Source: Mactra quadrangularis
Lineage: Eukaryota; Mollusca; Bivalvia; Venerida; Mactridae
Direction: 5' to 3'
DNA: 64,000 nucleotides
Assembly (NCBI GenBank): GCA_025267735.1
Contig: CM046307.1
Coordinates: 54,989,395-55,053,394, forward strand
In this document: piece after piece, positions 1-12,631 of the stretch
Layout of the letters: the number at the start of each line of letters is the position of its first letter
How positions within the stretch are numbered: position 1 is the first letter of the stretch
Translations under genes and position numbers: made by a program
The notes under the pieces: model-generated
The model's input: only the letters and a program-made list of their open reading frames with translations
The model's database searches: none
What the model was told of the DNA's origin: nothing

Positions 1-2703
1 CCTATCTCTGATGGCAATATTTGTAACGTATTTGTAACAATATCAACGGCATTACATGCATATGCAGTGTATAAATATCATAAATAATGAAAAATACGGC
101 TACATTGAGCGATCGAAAGGCTTCAAGAAATATATTCAATATTCTAGTTTGGTAGGTACTTTTTTACAAAAAAAAAATGTCCTGCGCTACCGCAAGTTAC
201 TGCTGGTTCTTGCGACATTATGACCAAAACATTTGTCATAAAATTCACATTTTCTGAAAGCTGAATGAACGAGCTTTCATTTGGTATATATTACTGCTAC
301 AAGCTCGTGTAAGTATTTAACTCTGGATGAGTTATATAACGAACAGTTTTTTAATTTCTATTTGAATTCTCTACACAGAAAACTAATTCAAACGTACAGA
401 AGGACCTATCTCTGATGGCAATATTTGCAACGTAGATGTAACAGTATCAACGGCAATAACATGTTTATGCAATGTTGAAAACTAACCATAAAGAATAAAA
501 AATACGGCTTAATTAAGTGATCGAAGTGCTTCAAGAAATGTACTTAATATTTTTGTTTGGTTGGTACCTTTTTTTAAAACAAAATGTCTTGCACTACCGC
601 AAGTTACTGCTGGTTCTTGCGACATTATGACCAAAACATATGCCATAAAATACACATTTTCTGAAAGCTGAATGAACAAGCTTTCATTTGGTATATAATA
701 CTGCTACAAGTTCGTGTAAGTATTTAACTCTGGATGAGTTATATAACGAACAATTTTCAATTTTGTTTTGAATTCTCTACACAGAGAACTGATTCAAACG
801 TACAGAAGGACCTATCTCTGATGGCAATACTTGTCACGTATTTGTAACAATATCAACGGCATTACATGCATATGCAGTGTATAAAATAACCATTAACAAT
901 GAAAATACGGTATATTAAGTGATCGAAGTGCTTCAAGAAATATACTAAATATTCTTGTTTGGTAGGTACCTTTTTTACAAAAAAATGTCCTGCGCTACCG
1001 CAAGTTACTGCTGGTTCTTGCGACATTATGACCAAAACATATGTCATAAAATATACACTTTCTGAAAGCTGAATGAACGAGCTTTCATTTGGTATATAAT
1101 ACTGCTACAAGTTCGTGTAAGTATTTAACTCTGGATGAGTTACATAACGAACAGTTTTCATTTTTTTAATTGTCTACACAGAGAACTGATTCAAATGTAC
1201 AGAAGGACCTATCTCTGATGGCAATATTTGCAACGTAGTTGCAAAAAAATTTCAACAGCAATAACATGTTTATGCAGTGTTTAAAAATAACCATAAAAAA
1301 TGAAAAATACGGCTTCATTAAGTGATTGAAGTGCTTCAAGAAATATACTAAATATTCTTGCTTGGTAGGTACCTTTTTTAAAAAAAAAGTCTTGAACTTC
1401 CGCAAGTTACTGCTGGTTCTTGCGACATTATGACCAAAACATATGCCATAAAATACACGTTTTCTGAAAGCTGAATGAACGAGCTTTCATTTGGTATATA
1501 ATACTGCTACAAGTTCGTGTAAGTATTATACTCTGGACGAGTTATATAACGAACAATTTTCAAATTTTATTTGAATTCTCTACACAGAGAACTGATTCAA
1601 ACGTACAGAACGACCTATCTCTGATGGCAATATTTGTAACGTATTTGTAACAATATCAACGGCATAACATGCATATGCAATTTATGAAAATGACCATAAA
1701 GAATGAAAAATACGGCTACATTTATTGATCGAAGTGCTTCAAGAAATATATTCAATATTCTTGTTTGGTTTGTACTTTTTACCAAAACAATGTCCTACGA
1801 TACCGCAAGTTACTGCTGGCTCTTTCGACAATATGACCAATACATATGCCATAAAATTCCCCCTATTTTAAAAGCTAAATGAACAAGCTTTCATTTGGTA
1901 TAAAACACTACTACTACTTCTCGTTTGTTTTTGTACACCACATTAGTTTTATAAACAACATTTTTGTTCATTCGAATTTCTACGCGAATGTCCATATAGA
2001 ACATGCATAATAGGGTCTATCTTTAATGCCAATGTTTTCCAACAGTAATTACACAAATCAATGACATAACATTTATAAGAATATAGATAAAAAATGAAAA
2101 AGCGCAGCAACAGATAACATTGTAAGTGCTTATATGTTTATATACAAAGTTATTTTTGGGTTAGTAAAGTAAACATAATTTTACAAAAAAAATGTCCCTT
2201 GCAATCAGAATGTACTGCTGGTTCTTGAGACGCTATGAACGTTAACTATACAATTTACCCATTTTCGTATAGCTGAATGATCAAGCTTTCATTTGATATA
2301 TAATATTGCTACAAGCTTATGTGAGTATTTTACACTGGATGAATTTTATTGCGAACATTTTTCAGTTTGCATTCGAATTTTCTATACTGGGGACTTGATC
2401 TAACATACAGATAATGACTATCTATGATGTGGTAATTTGCATCAAGTATGTAAAAACTCAATGACATTACATGTATATATTAAAATAAGGATAAAGAGTG
2501 AAAGGACACAGCTACAGGTAATAACATGTAATAAAACTTTAGAAAATTAAAACTTTGTTTGTTTGGCATCCAAGTTTTTTTTTTCAGAAAATTATTCAAC
2601 GTGATTACAAGTTACTGCTGGTTCTTGTGACGCTAAAAACGAAAACTATGCCATTTAATACCTATTGTCGTAAAGCTGAATGAACAAGCTTTCAATTGGT
2701 ATA
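1..2703 (+). repeat. ~404-bp satellite array, left arm
   Basis: Direct tandem repeats. The landmark 'cctatctctgatggcaat' recurs at 1, 405, 811, 1208 and 1614, with diverged versions near 2016 and 2417, so the period is 397-406 bp. A second landmark, 'gttactgctggttcttg', occurs once per unit. The first four to five units are very similar and later ones decay. The short reading frames here are by-products. The array is cut by an element at 2704 and resumes at 6664. Confidence 0.93.
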
Positions 2704-3879
2704 TGAGTCAAAATATATTTTTGCAACAAAAACAGGTCCCAGGTCAAATTAACTTGTTTTTGTGATGTATGGAATATAAAACAACTTTTAAGTAGTGAAA
2801 TGTACCTGTCTGGAAATATTGTACACATAAAATACACATTTAGACGGAAAGAAAATGCTTTAAAAAATCAATTAATCAAGCAAAAGTGACTATTGTCAAT
2901 GTCTCCCAAGTAAACTTTTGGTGATTTTGGTTAAAACTACCTGTTGAAACCTTGTGCAAAAGTGATGATGTTAATACATATTTTAGTTCATACATATTTA
3001 CACAGAAAAACACACTTATACACAAAGTATAATTAGATGTTATAGTATTTTTCTATCAGTTTTGTTGTCCCCGTAAACTACTTCCGTGCTGTAACAGAAT
3101 TGGATAAATAATAAATACAACGATTCCTCCATTTACAAAAGATACATCATTGTTTTCCTTTTTGAAAAGTATTCATTTATAACAATTTGCCTGCAACCGG
3201 AACACTCATTCTTGATGCCAAACACCAAAAATTATATTTTCAAGGGGGAGAGGTGGTTGCGTTTATTTCTACCTGATCCTTTATGTAACAATCAGAAAAC
3301 TGTTTGAAATACAGACCTCCAATATTCTGAGCGATGAATAAAACTACATTTATCACATGTAAGACCATTCTAAATAGCAGTAAAGAAAACTGACATGCTG
3401 AGACTAATAAAGTGATGAAATGCATGCTATACATCCTTTATGTAACATTCAGTGATGTAACAAAACAAAATCGTTACACCAAGGAGTGATTTCGATACAG
3501 CATGGAAATTGAGCTCGAAGATATTTTTCAATTTTGGTTTTAATGGATAAAATCGATGTTCTTTTGAGTTAGCTAAATGTGTTGCTTTGTATACTCGCAC
3601 ATAAATAGAAAAGCTGGTATCTTTTGTGTATTTAAGACTAATCAACAGAACTTGTTACATCAAGGAATAACTCACAATTGTTTCTAGAAGTAATATTGAA
3701 ATAAACTTTTGTTTCGTTATGAGGATGTAACGTACATCTGATTACAACAGTTGTTTAAAACATAGCTAATTCTATGAAAAAACCTATACAAAATATTAAT
3801 ATTACAATGGCATTTACATGGTGATAATTGAAACACGTTTAAGGATTATTGGAAGACGATGTAAAGTGTACATATGCTA

Positions 3880-5215
3880 ACCAATTTTGGTACACTTGTA
3901 GGCGTCGGATCCTTACCGATTTTGGTTGCCTTGTGCCGTCTAGATACCCACAGACTTTGGTTTATGTGAAAAGGTTTGCTGTCAATGGAGTTTGGACGAT
4001 TTGAAGAATATGGATAAAAACCGATTTTTGTCGATTTGTGGATTCTGGATGCCAACCTAATTAGCTCGGCTCGTGGAGTCTATTTGCCAACTTATTTTAG
4101 ACGATTTTTTGAGTTCGGATGCCAACCGATTATGGTTTTATCTGTTGAGTCTTAAGACAAACCGATTTGTATTCATTTTAGAGTCTGGATGCCTACCGAT
4201 TTTTCGTAAATATAAGGAGTCTTGACGCCAATCTATTTTTGTCGATTTAAAGAGCCTATTTGCTTATCAATTTTGGCCCACTTGCATATTCTGGATCCGA
4301 TCTACGTTCATTTGTGTAATCTAGATGCTTTCCGATTTTGACCGATTTGTAAATCTCAAAATGCATTCGAATTTGGTCCATATAAACCGATTTTTGTCTA
4401 TTTGTTAAGTCTTGATGCCAGCCGATTTAAGTTGATGTTTAATCTAGATGCCTACCTATTCTATATATTTGTAGAGATTAAATGTCAACCTCTTTTGGTC
4501 TTAACGTACAGGCTAGGTAGCAACCGATTTCGGTCTATACGTAGAGTCTAGAAGCCAAACGAACTTGTCTTTTTGTTGATTTTAGATGCAAAGCAAATTT
4601 GTCGATTTGTTGAGGCTAGATGCAGACCAAAGTTGTCTATTTGTTGTGTCTAGATGCTAACCGAGTTTGTCTATTTGAAGAGTCCAAATACCAAATGAAC
4701 TCGTATATTTGTTGAGTCTAGATGCAATCTTCATTTGTCTATTTTTTAGTCTAGATGCCAACCGATTTTATCTATTTGTAGCGTGTAGATGTCAACATCT
4801 TTTGGTCTAATTGTACAAGCTAGATACCAACTGATTGCGGTTTATACGTAGAGTCTAGATGCAAACCGAATTCGTCTATTTGTTGAAAGTAGATGACAAC
4901 CGAATTATGTCTAATATAAGAGTCCAGATACCAAACAATTTTTCTTTTTGTTGAGTGTAGATGCCAACCTTATTTGTATATTTGTAGAATCTAGATGTCA
5001 ACTTATTTTTGTCAATCGGTTGATGCCAATCAATTTTTGCCAATTTTACCGATTTTTGTTTAATTGTAGAGTGCAGATGCCAACCAATTTTTGACTATTT
5101 ATTGAGTGAATATGCCATCCGATAATACTACTTGTAACATCTGGTTGACGATCGAGTTTCGTCTATTTGTAGTGTGTAGATGCCAACCGATTTTTGTCTT
5201 TTTGTAGAGTCTGGC
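3880..5215 (+). repeat. degenerate minisatellite inside the TA-flanked element
   Basis: Dozens of diverged copies of a ~35-45-bp unit with the core 'gagtctagatgccaaccga' followed by 'tttgtctatttgt'. Period and sequence vary from copy to copy. No coding potential is seen. It fills about one third of the 3.96-kb element. Confidence 0.85.
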
Positions 5216-5566
5216 ATAGAAAATCTCAAGACAAAATGTGGTTAGATGTGAGTGATATCATTTCACTAGCTTGCTTTAAAAACAAATCCCAGAAAAAGAA
5301 TAAGTATTTTCTTCATGGTAGTTCATTGGGGATTTATTCTTCTCATAAATAAAGAATGATAATGGGCGTCTGTTGGCATCTAGACTCTACGTAAATGACT
5401 AGATATCATTGAAGTTCAGAAATATTGAACATTTAGTTCAATTATTTTCAAGGCTGAAAAATGTTAGCCATTTTCCTTTTGTTATCATTGAGTGTTAGTT
5501 TATGGTGTTGGTCACCATATATTGTTCAGTGGCGAAACAATCTATCATAATAGTTTAAGACAAAAC

Positions 5567-5991
5567 ATTCAACGTAGATATTAGATTGGCCTTGGTTGTA
5601 AATATTAAAATGCTTCTATGTCTACACATTGATAGTACAGTACTGCGTTACTTAAGTTGTTTTCAGTCTGTAATATAAAGTTTTATTATCAACTTTCCTG
5701 ACTGTAACAGTCATCATTCTTTCATGTAACAAATAAATATTTTAAGCGTTGACCTTACTCCAATAACTTTTATCTGAAGAATAAAGCATTCAATATTGAA
5801 ACCCTTCTGTGTTTATCATACTGATAGTTCAATAATGCGTTGCGGAAGTAGTTTTCAGTCAGCAATATCAAGTTTTATTTTCAACTTTCCTAACTGTAAC
5901 AGAACATATTCTTTCATGTAACAAAGAAGTATATTAAGTTTTTACCTAACTCGAATAACTTTTATTTGAAGTATAAAACATTCACTAGACA
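5567..5991 (+). repeat. ~210-bp tandem duplication with TGTAAC motifs
   Basis: Two adjacent copies share 'aacattcttt/catgtaacaaa'-like text, 'aataacttttatctgaag' against 'aataacttttatttgaag', and a 'cattcaa' or 'cattcac' end. Each carries TGTAAC motifs, which also appear at 6090-6140 and, in mixed orientation, at 3280-3730 near the other end of the element. They could be subterminal protein-binding repeats; this is inference. Confidence 0.7.
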
Positions 5992-6663
5992 ACTTTTTAA
6001 ATGTTAATCTTTCATTTCTTTATTATGTTCTTATTCATTGTTCATTGGTTCTTAAATTTTAAACGAATTTCAGTTATTAACTCCTTCCTGTAACAAAAAA
6101 TGTTCTCTGATGTAACGTATCATTCAGTAGTGTAACGAGTCATGTCGGAACGTTTTATTTTCTTCACAGTTCTGACAGCACTTATGATAAGTGGTGTATT
6201 TAAAGGGATAAACCGATTTTATGAAAACAACTACAGAGATAACCATTCTGACGCTTTTTATTTTTACAGTAAAACAAATAAGACTGGTAAAATGCCGTAT
6301 TTACCCCTTCTGTGCGTACACGCATGTCCACAGTAAACAATCATCGTATTACAATAAACAATAAAACCTTACATCAAAACTTATCTTAATTGAAGTTCTC
6401 CAACAAAAATTAAGTGAATAGGTATAATCATAAGCCAGACATGGAATGATAAAAATTCGTTACATGAAGGAAATGGTGAAACCAAGGTCAGGTATTATAA
6501 TATTTTTTTCCCGAAACAGGTCGAAATATTGGTCATTTTTATATGGGTTGTTAAGAGTATGCTTCAATCGAACAAAAAACATACCCAAAGTCACTCTCAA
6601 ACATACTTTATTTTTTTGGATTTGATATGCCAGTTTTGTTGCAAAAATATATTTTGACTCATA

Positions 6664-7560
6664 AAATACTACAACCAGTTCGAGTGAGTATTGCACACTG
6701 AACTAGTTTTATTGCGAACATTTGTTCAATTTTCATTAGAATTCTCTACTTTGGTTTGGATTAATGTGTAGGTAGGACTTTTTTTTTCTTTGTCAATATT
6801 TGTTGCAAATATGGATAAAAACCAATGAAAGTTTATATCAAAATAACGGGAAAAAAATACGATTTCACAATCATAAGAGAGTTTATTCTATAATGGTTGA
6901 AATAAGTGCTCCAATGGGTTGGTTATGTTCAGATCATTTGCTCAAAATTTCACTTCGCTCAAAATTTTACTTTGCTATAGTAAGTTACTGCTGTTATTTT
7001 TTATCCGAAGACCGGGTCTGTGTTCCATTTAATATACATATTCACAAAGCTGAATGAACAAGCTTTCATTTGGTATGTAATACTGCTTTATGTTCAAGAT
7101 AGTTTTCCACTTCTGATATGTTTTATTAATGACATTTTTCGATTTCCATTCGAATTATTCATCTGGAGTTGGAAATAAATGTGCGTATATAAGGCCCATC
7201 TTCAATGTCAACATTTGTTACAGATCTGCATCAAAAGACAAGAATTATTTATATCGAACTAAAGATAAAACATGCACGATTATATCAACATGAATTACAT
7301 AATACTGGTAGAAGTAAGAGCTTAAGCGATGATTATGTTCACGTATTTCGTACAAAATTTAACATCGCTTTATATTGCGAGTTACTGCTGTTTTAGTGTT
7401 ATTATGGTCAATAAATATACTATTTAACATACATTTTCAAAAAGCCGAATGAATAAGCTTTAATATGGTATATTATTCATCTCAACTGTCATGTTAGATT
7501 TTATACACTGAATAAGTTTTTCTTACGACAATTTTTTCAATAATTTCATCGTGGTTATCA
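6664..7560 (+). repeat. satellite array resumes (diverged units)
   Basis: After the inserted element the satellite continues with two diverged units. The marker 'gttactgctg' is at 6984 and 7384, and 'gctgaatgaacaagctttca' near 7051. Similarity to the units at 1-1700 is clearly lower. No gene is seen. Confidence 0.85.
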
Positions 7561-8083
7561 TTCTTGATATTTTCTCCGCCGAATGAAATATTTAGCTGCA
7601 GATTAAACTTGCGTACCGAATATCTGTTAGATGTTAAACGTTTGATTTTGAACAAAATCATTCCCTTTCGTGAATCTTATCTTGCACGTATGATAAGTCA
7701 TGTTATATTTGATAAGTAAAGTGTAAGAAAATAATGCAAATAAAAACAGAATAATCATGGTTCATGTTATAAAATTAACTTGTATTTTAGATCAACTTCC
7801 GGGTATAGAAAGACAGCGGAACCAAATTGTTTTCGCGAAAACATTTTTTTTACGCAAACAACAAATTATTATGTGAAGGACTTTTGTAACAAAACTAGCT
7901 CATTAATGTGTTTTATAATATGCTTTCATAAATATCAAGTTTGTTTGAATAAAAACCATATAGTATTTATGTAACAGGTGGTAACAAATATGTAAAAATG
8001 AAAAATCAAGTTGTTTCCGCTATCTATCTTTACCCGGAAGTTGGTCTTAAATGCGGAGAAAATATCAAGATTAATTACCACGC
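7549..8083. repeat. centre of the large inverted satellite array
   Basis: 'cgtggttatcattcttgata' at 7549 is mirrored at 8056-8083 ('aatatcaagattaattacca'), and 'caacttccgggtatagaaag' near 7783 is mirrored by 'tctttacccggaagttg' near 8030-8046. The symmetry axis is near 7.9 kb; about 200 bp extra on the left shifts the two matches. The region has no recognisable gene. Confidence 0.8.
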
Positions 8084-8152
8084 TGAAAGAAATGTCATAA
8101 GATAAACTTATACAGTTTATAAAAACCAACATAACAATGTATCATGTATAAA

Positions 8153-10785
8153 ATTAAAGCTTGTCCATTCGACTCTTTGAAAATGTATATTAAATGGTAT
8201 ATTTACCAGTCACAACAACACCAAAAACAGCAGTAACTTACAATATACATGTAAAATGGTATTAAAATTTGCACGAAGTACGTAAACTTTACCAACGCTT
8301 ACGCTCTTTTTTCAACCACTATTAAAACAATTCGTGCTGATGTAATCGTCCATGTTTTCTCTTTATTTTGATATAAAGTATCATTGATTTTTATGCAGAT
8401 CTGTAACAAATATTGAGAGAAGTCTTTAAATCTGCACATTTAATTTGAATCCCGAGTAAACATTCGAAACTTGAAAGATATGTATTAAATATATCCGATG
8501 TTGAAAACTATCGACAACATAAAGCAGTACTATATACCAAATTAAAGCTTGATCTTTTAGCTTTGTGAATATGTGTATTGAATAGTATGTTTACCCAGTC
8601 ATTGGATCACAAAAAACAGCAGTAACTTACAATAGCGAAGTTAAAGTTTAAACGAAGTACGTGAACATAACCAACCCTCAGAGCTCTTATTTCTACCAGT
8701 ATTAAAGCAATGAATGTTAATGTAATTGTCAATGTTTAATATGAATTACCATTGTTCTATATCCATATTTGCAGCAAATTTGAAATTTAAGATAAGTCCT
8801 ATCTGTACATTATTCCAACGCCGAGTAGGGTTCGGATAAAAATTGAAGAGCATATTCCTAATAAAACTCGTTCAGTGTGAAATTTTGCCACGATCTGGTA
8901 GAAGTATTATATACCAAATGAAAACTTGCTCATTCAGCTTCACGAAAACGGGTGATAAAAAGCATATTTTTAGCGTCACAAGAACTAGCAGTGACTTGTA
9001 AAACTTTTTGGAAAAACACAGGGATACTAAATCTACAAGATTTTTTTAAAGTTTTATTATAGATTATTATCTTTAGCCGTAGTCTTTTACGCCTATTTAA
9101 TACATACATGTAAAACCCTATATTTTTTTAAACATATTCGATGCAAATATTGACATCATAAACAGGCGCTATCTGTACGTTTAACTAAGAACTCTGTGTT
9201 GAGAGTTCAAACGAAAATTGAAAAACTGTTCGTAATGAAACTCATCCAGCGTAAAATACTTAAATGAGCCTGTAGCAGAATCATATACCTAATGAAAGCT
9301 TGTTTATTCATCTTTACAAAAATGGGCACTACAAAGCATACTTTTCATTCATAACGTCACAAGTATCAGCAGTAACCTCTGATTGCAAGGGACGTTTTTT
9401 AAAAAATCACTTAAATTTTATCATCCCAAAACGAATGTATAATATGTATATATATTTTTAAACAGTCAAGTACTTACAATGATGTTTGTAGCTGAGTTCT
9501 TTCATTCTTCATTCTTATTTAGATAAATGTTACGTCATTACTTTTTTAAACACTGTTGGAAAACATTGGCATCAAAAATAGGCCCTATATGTATGTACAT
9601 GTACAATATGGACCTTCGCGTAGAAATTCAAATGAAAAAAATGTTGTTTATAAAACTAATATAGTGTCAGAAAAAACAAGAAGAACTAGTAGCAGTATTA
9701 TATACCAAATAAAAGCTTGATCATTCAGCTTTCAGAAAATGGGTATTTTATGGCGTATGTTTTGATCATATTGTCGCAAGAATCAGCAGTAACTTGCGGT
9801 AGCGTAGGGCATTTTTTGTAAAAAAGTACATACCAAACAAGAATATTGAATATATTTCTTAAAGCACTTCGATCACTCAATGTAGCCGCATTTTTCATTC
9901 TTTATGGTTATTTTTATACATTGCATATCCATGTAATACCGTTGATATTATTACAAATACGTTGCAAATATTGTCATCAAAAGTAGGTCCTTCTGTACGT
10001 TTGTATCAGTTCCCTGTGCAGAGAATTCAAATAAAAATTGAAAAACTACTTGTAATATAACTCATCCAGTGTAATCTACTTACACAAACTTGTAGCAGTA
10101 TTATATACCAAATGAAAGCTTGTTCACTTAGCTTTACGAAAATGAGTAGCAAAAGACACAGTTTTCGATCATAGCGACACAAGAACCAGCAGTAACTTCT
10201 GATTACGAGGGTTATTTTTTGTAAAAATATGTTTATTTTACTAACCCAATAGAACTCATCCAGTGTAAATAACTTACTCGAACTTGTAGCAGTATTATAT
10301 ACTATTATAAGAATATTGAATATATTTCTTGAAGCACTTCGAACACTTAATGTAGCCGTATTTTTCATCTTTTTTGGTTATTTTCATACACTGCATATAC
10401 TCTTTATGCCGTTGATATTGTTACTAATACTTTGCAAATATTACCATCAGAGATAGGTCCTTCTGTACATTTGAAACAGTTCTCTGTGTAGAGAAATCAA
10501 ATAAAGATTGAAAAACTGTTCGTTATATAACTCATCCAGAGTAAATTACTTACACGAATTTGTAGCAGTATTTTATACCAAATGAAAGTTTGATCATTAA
10601 TCTTTCAGAAAATGGGTATTGTATGGCATATGTTTTGGTCATATTGTCGCAAGAACCAGCAGTAACTTGCGGTAGCGTAAAACATTTTTTTATCAAAAAA
10701 GTACATACCAAACAAGAATATTGAATATATTTCTTGAAGCACTTCGATCACTCAATGTAGCCGTATGTTTTCATTCTAGCATGTC
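8153..10785 (-). repeat. ~404-bp satellite array, right arm in opposite orientation
   Basis: The same satellite reads in reverse: 'cagcagtaact'-type markers occur near 8227, 8611, 8987, 9368, 9785, 10188 and 10660. The order of variant units mirrors the left arm: the 'ccttgcaatcaga' variant near 2200 is matched by 'tctgattgcaaggg' near 9380, and the outermost right units (9.8-10.78 kb) resemble the outermost left units. The array was therefore duplicated in inverted order after its units had diverged. Confidence 0.88.
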
Positions 10786-10970
10786 TGACTTCGAATCCGG
10801 AGATCACGGGTTCGAGTCCGGTCGCGGTACGATGTCATACCCTATACATGAGTTGTCAGTCTCGTGGTAGGGTATTATAGTAGGAAGAACTGGATGTCGT
10901 ATATACATTGTATAACCTAAATGTGTATTGAATGCGACGTTAAACCCAATTAAAACAAACAAACTTTTTT
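10770..10970 (+). mobile_element. tRNA-derived SINE (family B)
   Basis: It has a box-B-like 'gggttcgagtccggtcgc', the body 'cctatacatgagttgtc' and 'ctcgtggtagggtatt', and the 3' end 'gaatgcgacgttaaaccc' followed by an A-rich tail. A reversed relative lies at 53050-53240. It abuts the outer edge of the satellite arm. Confidence 0.85.
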
Positions 10971-11129
10971 TATTTTCATATTTCATAGTATTGATTTTAA
11001 CATATCCCACATCCTAGATTGGCTCTATATGTTCTTTTTTTAATTTTGGACCTTATAGAGAATTCAAAAATATAACTTTTATGATCTGAAAATTCTGAGA
11101 GGAAAAATAAAGAATAATTTGCTAGAATG

Positions 11130-11465
11130 ATACAGCAGTCTGCAACAGTACTGCCCTACTGCCGAAAATTCTAACAGTAAGGTTTTACTGCCGAAAATTC
11201 TTACAGTAATGCTGTACTGCCGAAAATTCTAACAGTAAGGCTTGCCGCTTTACTGCTGTACTGTCGAAAACTAGCAGTAAGGCTTTACTGCTGTACTGCC
11301 GAAAAATTCTAGCAGTAAGGCTGTACTGCTGTACTGCCGAAAAGTCTGGCAGTAGGGCTGTACTGCTGGCAGTAGGGCTGTACTGCTGGCAGTAGGGCTG
11401 TACTGCTGTACTGCCGAAAATTCTGGCAGTAGGGCTGTACTGCTGTACTGCTGTTACTGCTGTCT
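11130..11465 (+). repeat. minisatellite rich in 'tactgctgtactgccg'
   Basis: Overlapping units built from 'gccgaaaattctagcagtaa' and 'ggctgtactgctgtactgcc' vary between about 25 and 50 bp. The 107-codon minus frame across it is a repeat artefact of a period close to a multiple of three. Confidence 0.9.
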
Positions 11466-11539
11466 TCACATACATCGCAAAAATAGAAATTATGAAATCA
11501 AAATGCAATTAATAGTGCTTCGTCTATATGAAATCTTCT

Positions 11540-11715
11540 GATAGCAAGCCTCAGTCTAAAAATAGAAATTATGAAATCAAAATGCTATTAATGATGTTTT
11601 GTCTATATGAAAGCTACGCATTGATTGGCCAATACAAAGGTCATCTTTACTTGACCCTCAGGGTGACCATATGAGATCCTATACAACAGCCGTCTACAGG
11701 ATATCTGTTTACAAA
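11540..11715 (+). mobile_element. partial copy of the ACCAATCT-ended MITE
   Basis: It matches the right two thirds of the copy at 45069-45468: 'aaatagaaattatgaaatc', 'gaaagctacgcattgatt' and 'ctacaggatatctgtttac'. The left end is missing or replaced. A short piece ('cttcgtctatatgaaa') is repeated just upstream. Confidence 0.75.
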
Positions 11716-12055
11716 TACTGGGATTTTATTGGATTGCTCACTGAAAGGTTACAATGATTTGAAAGCTGTCCCCTAGAACACTGATTCATGAAAGTTAGTC
11801 AATAGTTTATCTAATACTATATTAACAACTCAACAAATATCCTTTATCATGTATTTTTATTTGTTTAATGGTTTTATTATCGAGCAAAACAAATATTTCA
11901 CAGCAAAACATTATGACAGAAGAAACACATTGAAGATAACAGAGTGAAACAAGAAACAAAATAATACAATAAATAATCCTGATTAAATATTACATTCAAA
12001 AATACATCAATACCAAATAAGGACAGAATATAACACTTGATTCCTTTGTATGTAT

Positions 12056-12304
12056 AGTGCGTAAATTTTGACCCCGATCTGACCTTTTACATTAGCATCT
12101 AATAATTATCTACACATATCCCGATGAAAATCAGTACCACGCCTATTCTACACTTCGGCAGCAATAGTAAAATTATGGAAGTATGTTTATGCGTTTTTCA
12201 ACACATAATCCTCATGAATGTAATCGAGCATTAATACTACATTTGTATCCAATGTAATGAATATTCTTGCATAAAGGTCAGGTCAGGGTCAATTTTTACA
12301 CACA
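12056..12304. mobile_element. GTGCGTAAA-ended MITE, copy 1
   Basis: The left end 'gtgcgtaaattttgaccccg' is mirrored at the right end ('gggtcaatttttacacac'), giving inverted ends of about 30 bp. The interior has 'ctaataattatctacacata' and 'taatgaatattcttgcataa'. Other copies lie at 55189-55408 and 62425-62673, with a truncated one at 48607-48748. Confidence 0.85.
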
Positions 12305-12375
12305 ATATGATTATGAAATAGTATAGAGTCAATATGTTTACCTTTACTTATTTATTTAATATCTTATAGGAATAC

Positions 12376-12397
12376 ATATATATATATATATATATAT
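12376..12397. repeat. (TA)n microsatellite
   Basis: A run of about ten TA dinucleotides. Confidence 0.9.
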
Positions 12398-12467
12398 TGA
12401 TTGTACACATTGTACTGTTGTTAACAAGGTGCATTTGATATGATATTTCAATACTATAATTATGTTT

Positions 12468-12558
12468 TTAAATAAGTGATTTGATATAGGCCTTGTTATT
12501 TTTCAGTCGTATTGGCCGGAGGAAAAATAACAGGGCCTATATCAAATCACTTATTTAA
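12468..12558. repeat. 91-bp near-perfect palindrome
   Basis: 'ttaaataagtgatttgatat' and the following 'aggccttgttatttttc' are mirrored exactly or nearly so around a short spacer near 12513. It could be an intact small foldback MITE or a transcribed hairpin. It lies 70 bp from a second palindrome. Confidence 0.85.
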
Positions 12559-12631
12559 TGATAATTTAATTAAATTACTACTTACGGACCAGGTTTTGAT
12601 ATTGGCTCTGTTTTATTAACCAACAAGAGTG

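Larger units (their letters stand above)
2704..6661. mobile_element. TA-flanked 3.96-kb non-autonomous DNA element
   Basis: The satellite unit is interrupted between 'ttggtata' and 'taaaatac'. The insert starts TGAGTCAAAATATATTTTTG and ends with its reverse complement (imperfect inverted repeats of about 28 bp), with TA on both sides (2702-2703 and 6662-6663). This fits a Tc1/mariner-type TA target. No transposase frame is visible. Inside are a long minisatellite, a ~210-bp tandem duplication and many TGTAAC/GTTACA motifs. The outer ~100 bp recurs at 63901-64000 with near identity, so the family moved fairly recently. Superfamily is inferred from the TA sites only. Confidence 0.8.

Noticed and set aside
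862..1405. Short minus frames over the satellite (61 and 79 codons)
   Set aside because: They share the same repeat unit and change with each copy; no conserved start or family.
1..10785. CRISPR-like array
   Set aside because: Units are ~404 bp in a eukaryotic context, with no short repeat-spacer alternation.
11185..11508. 107-codon minus frame over the minisatellite
   Set aside because: Low-complexity repeat translation; the period close to a multiple of three keeps it open.
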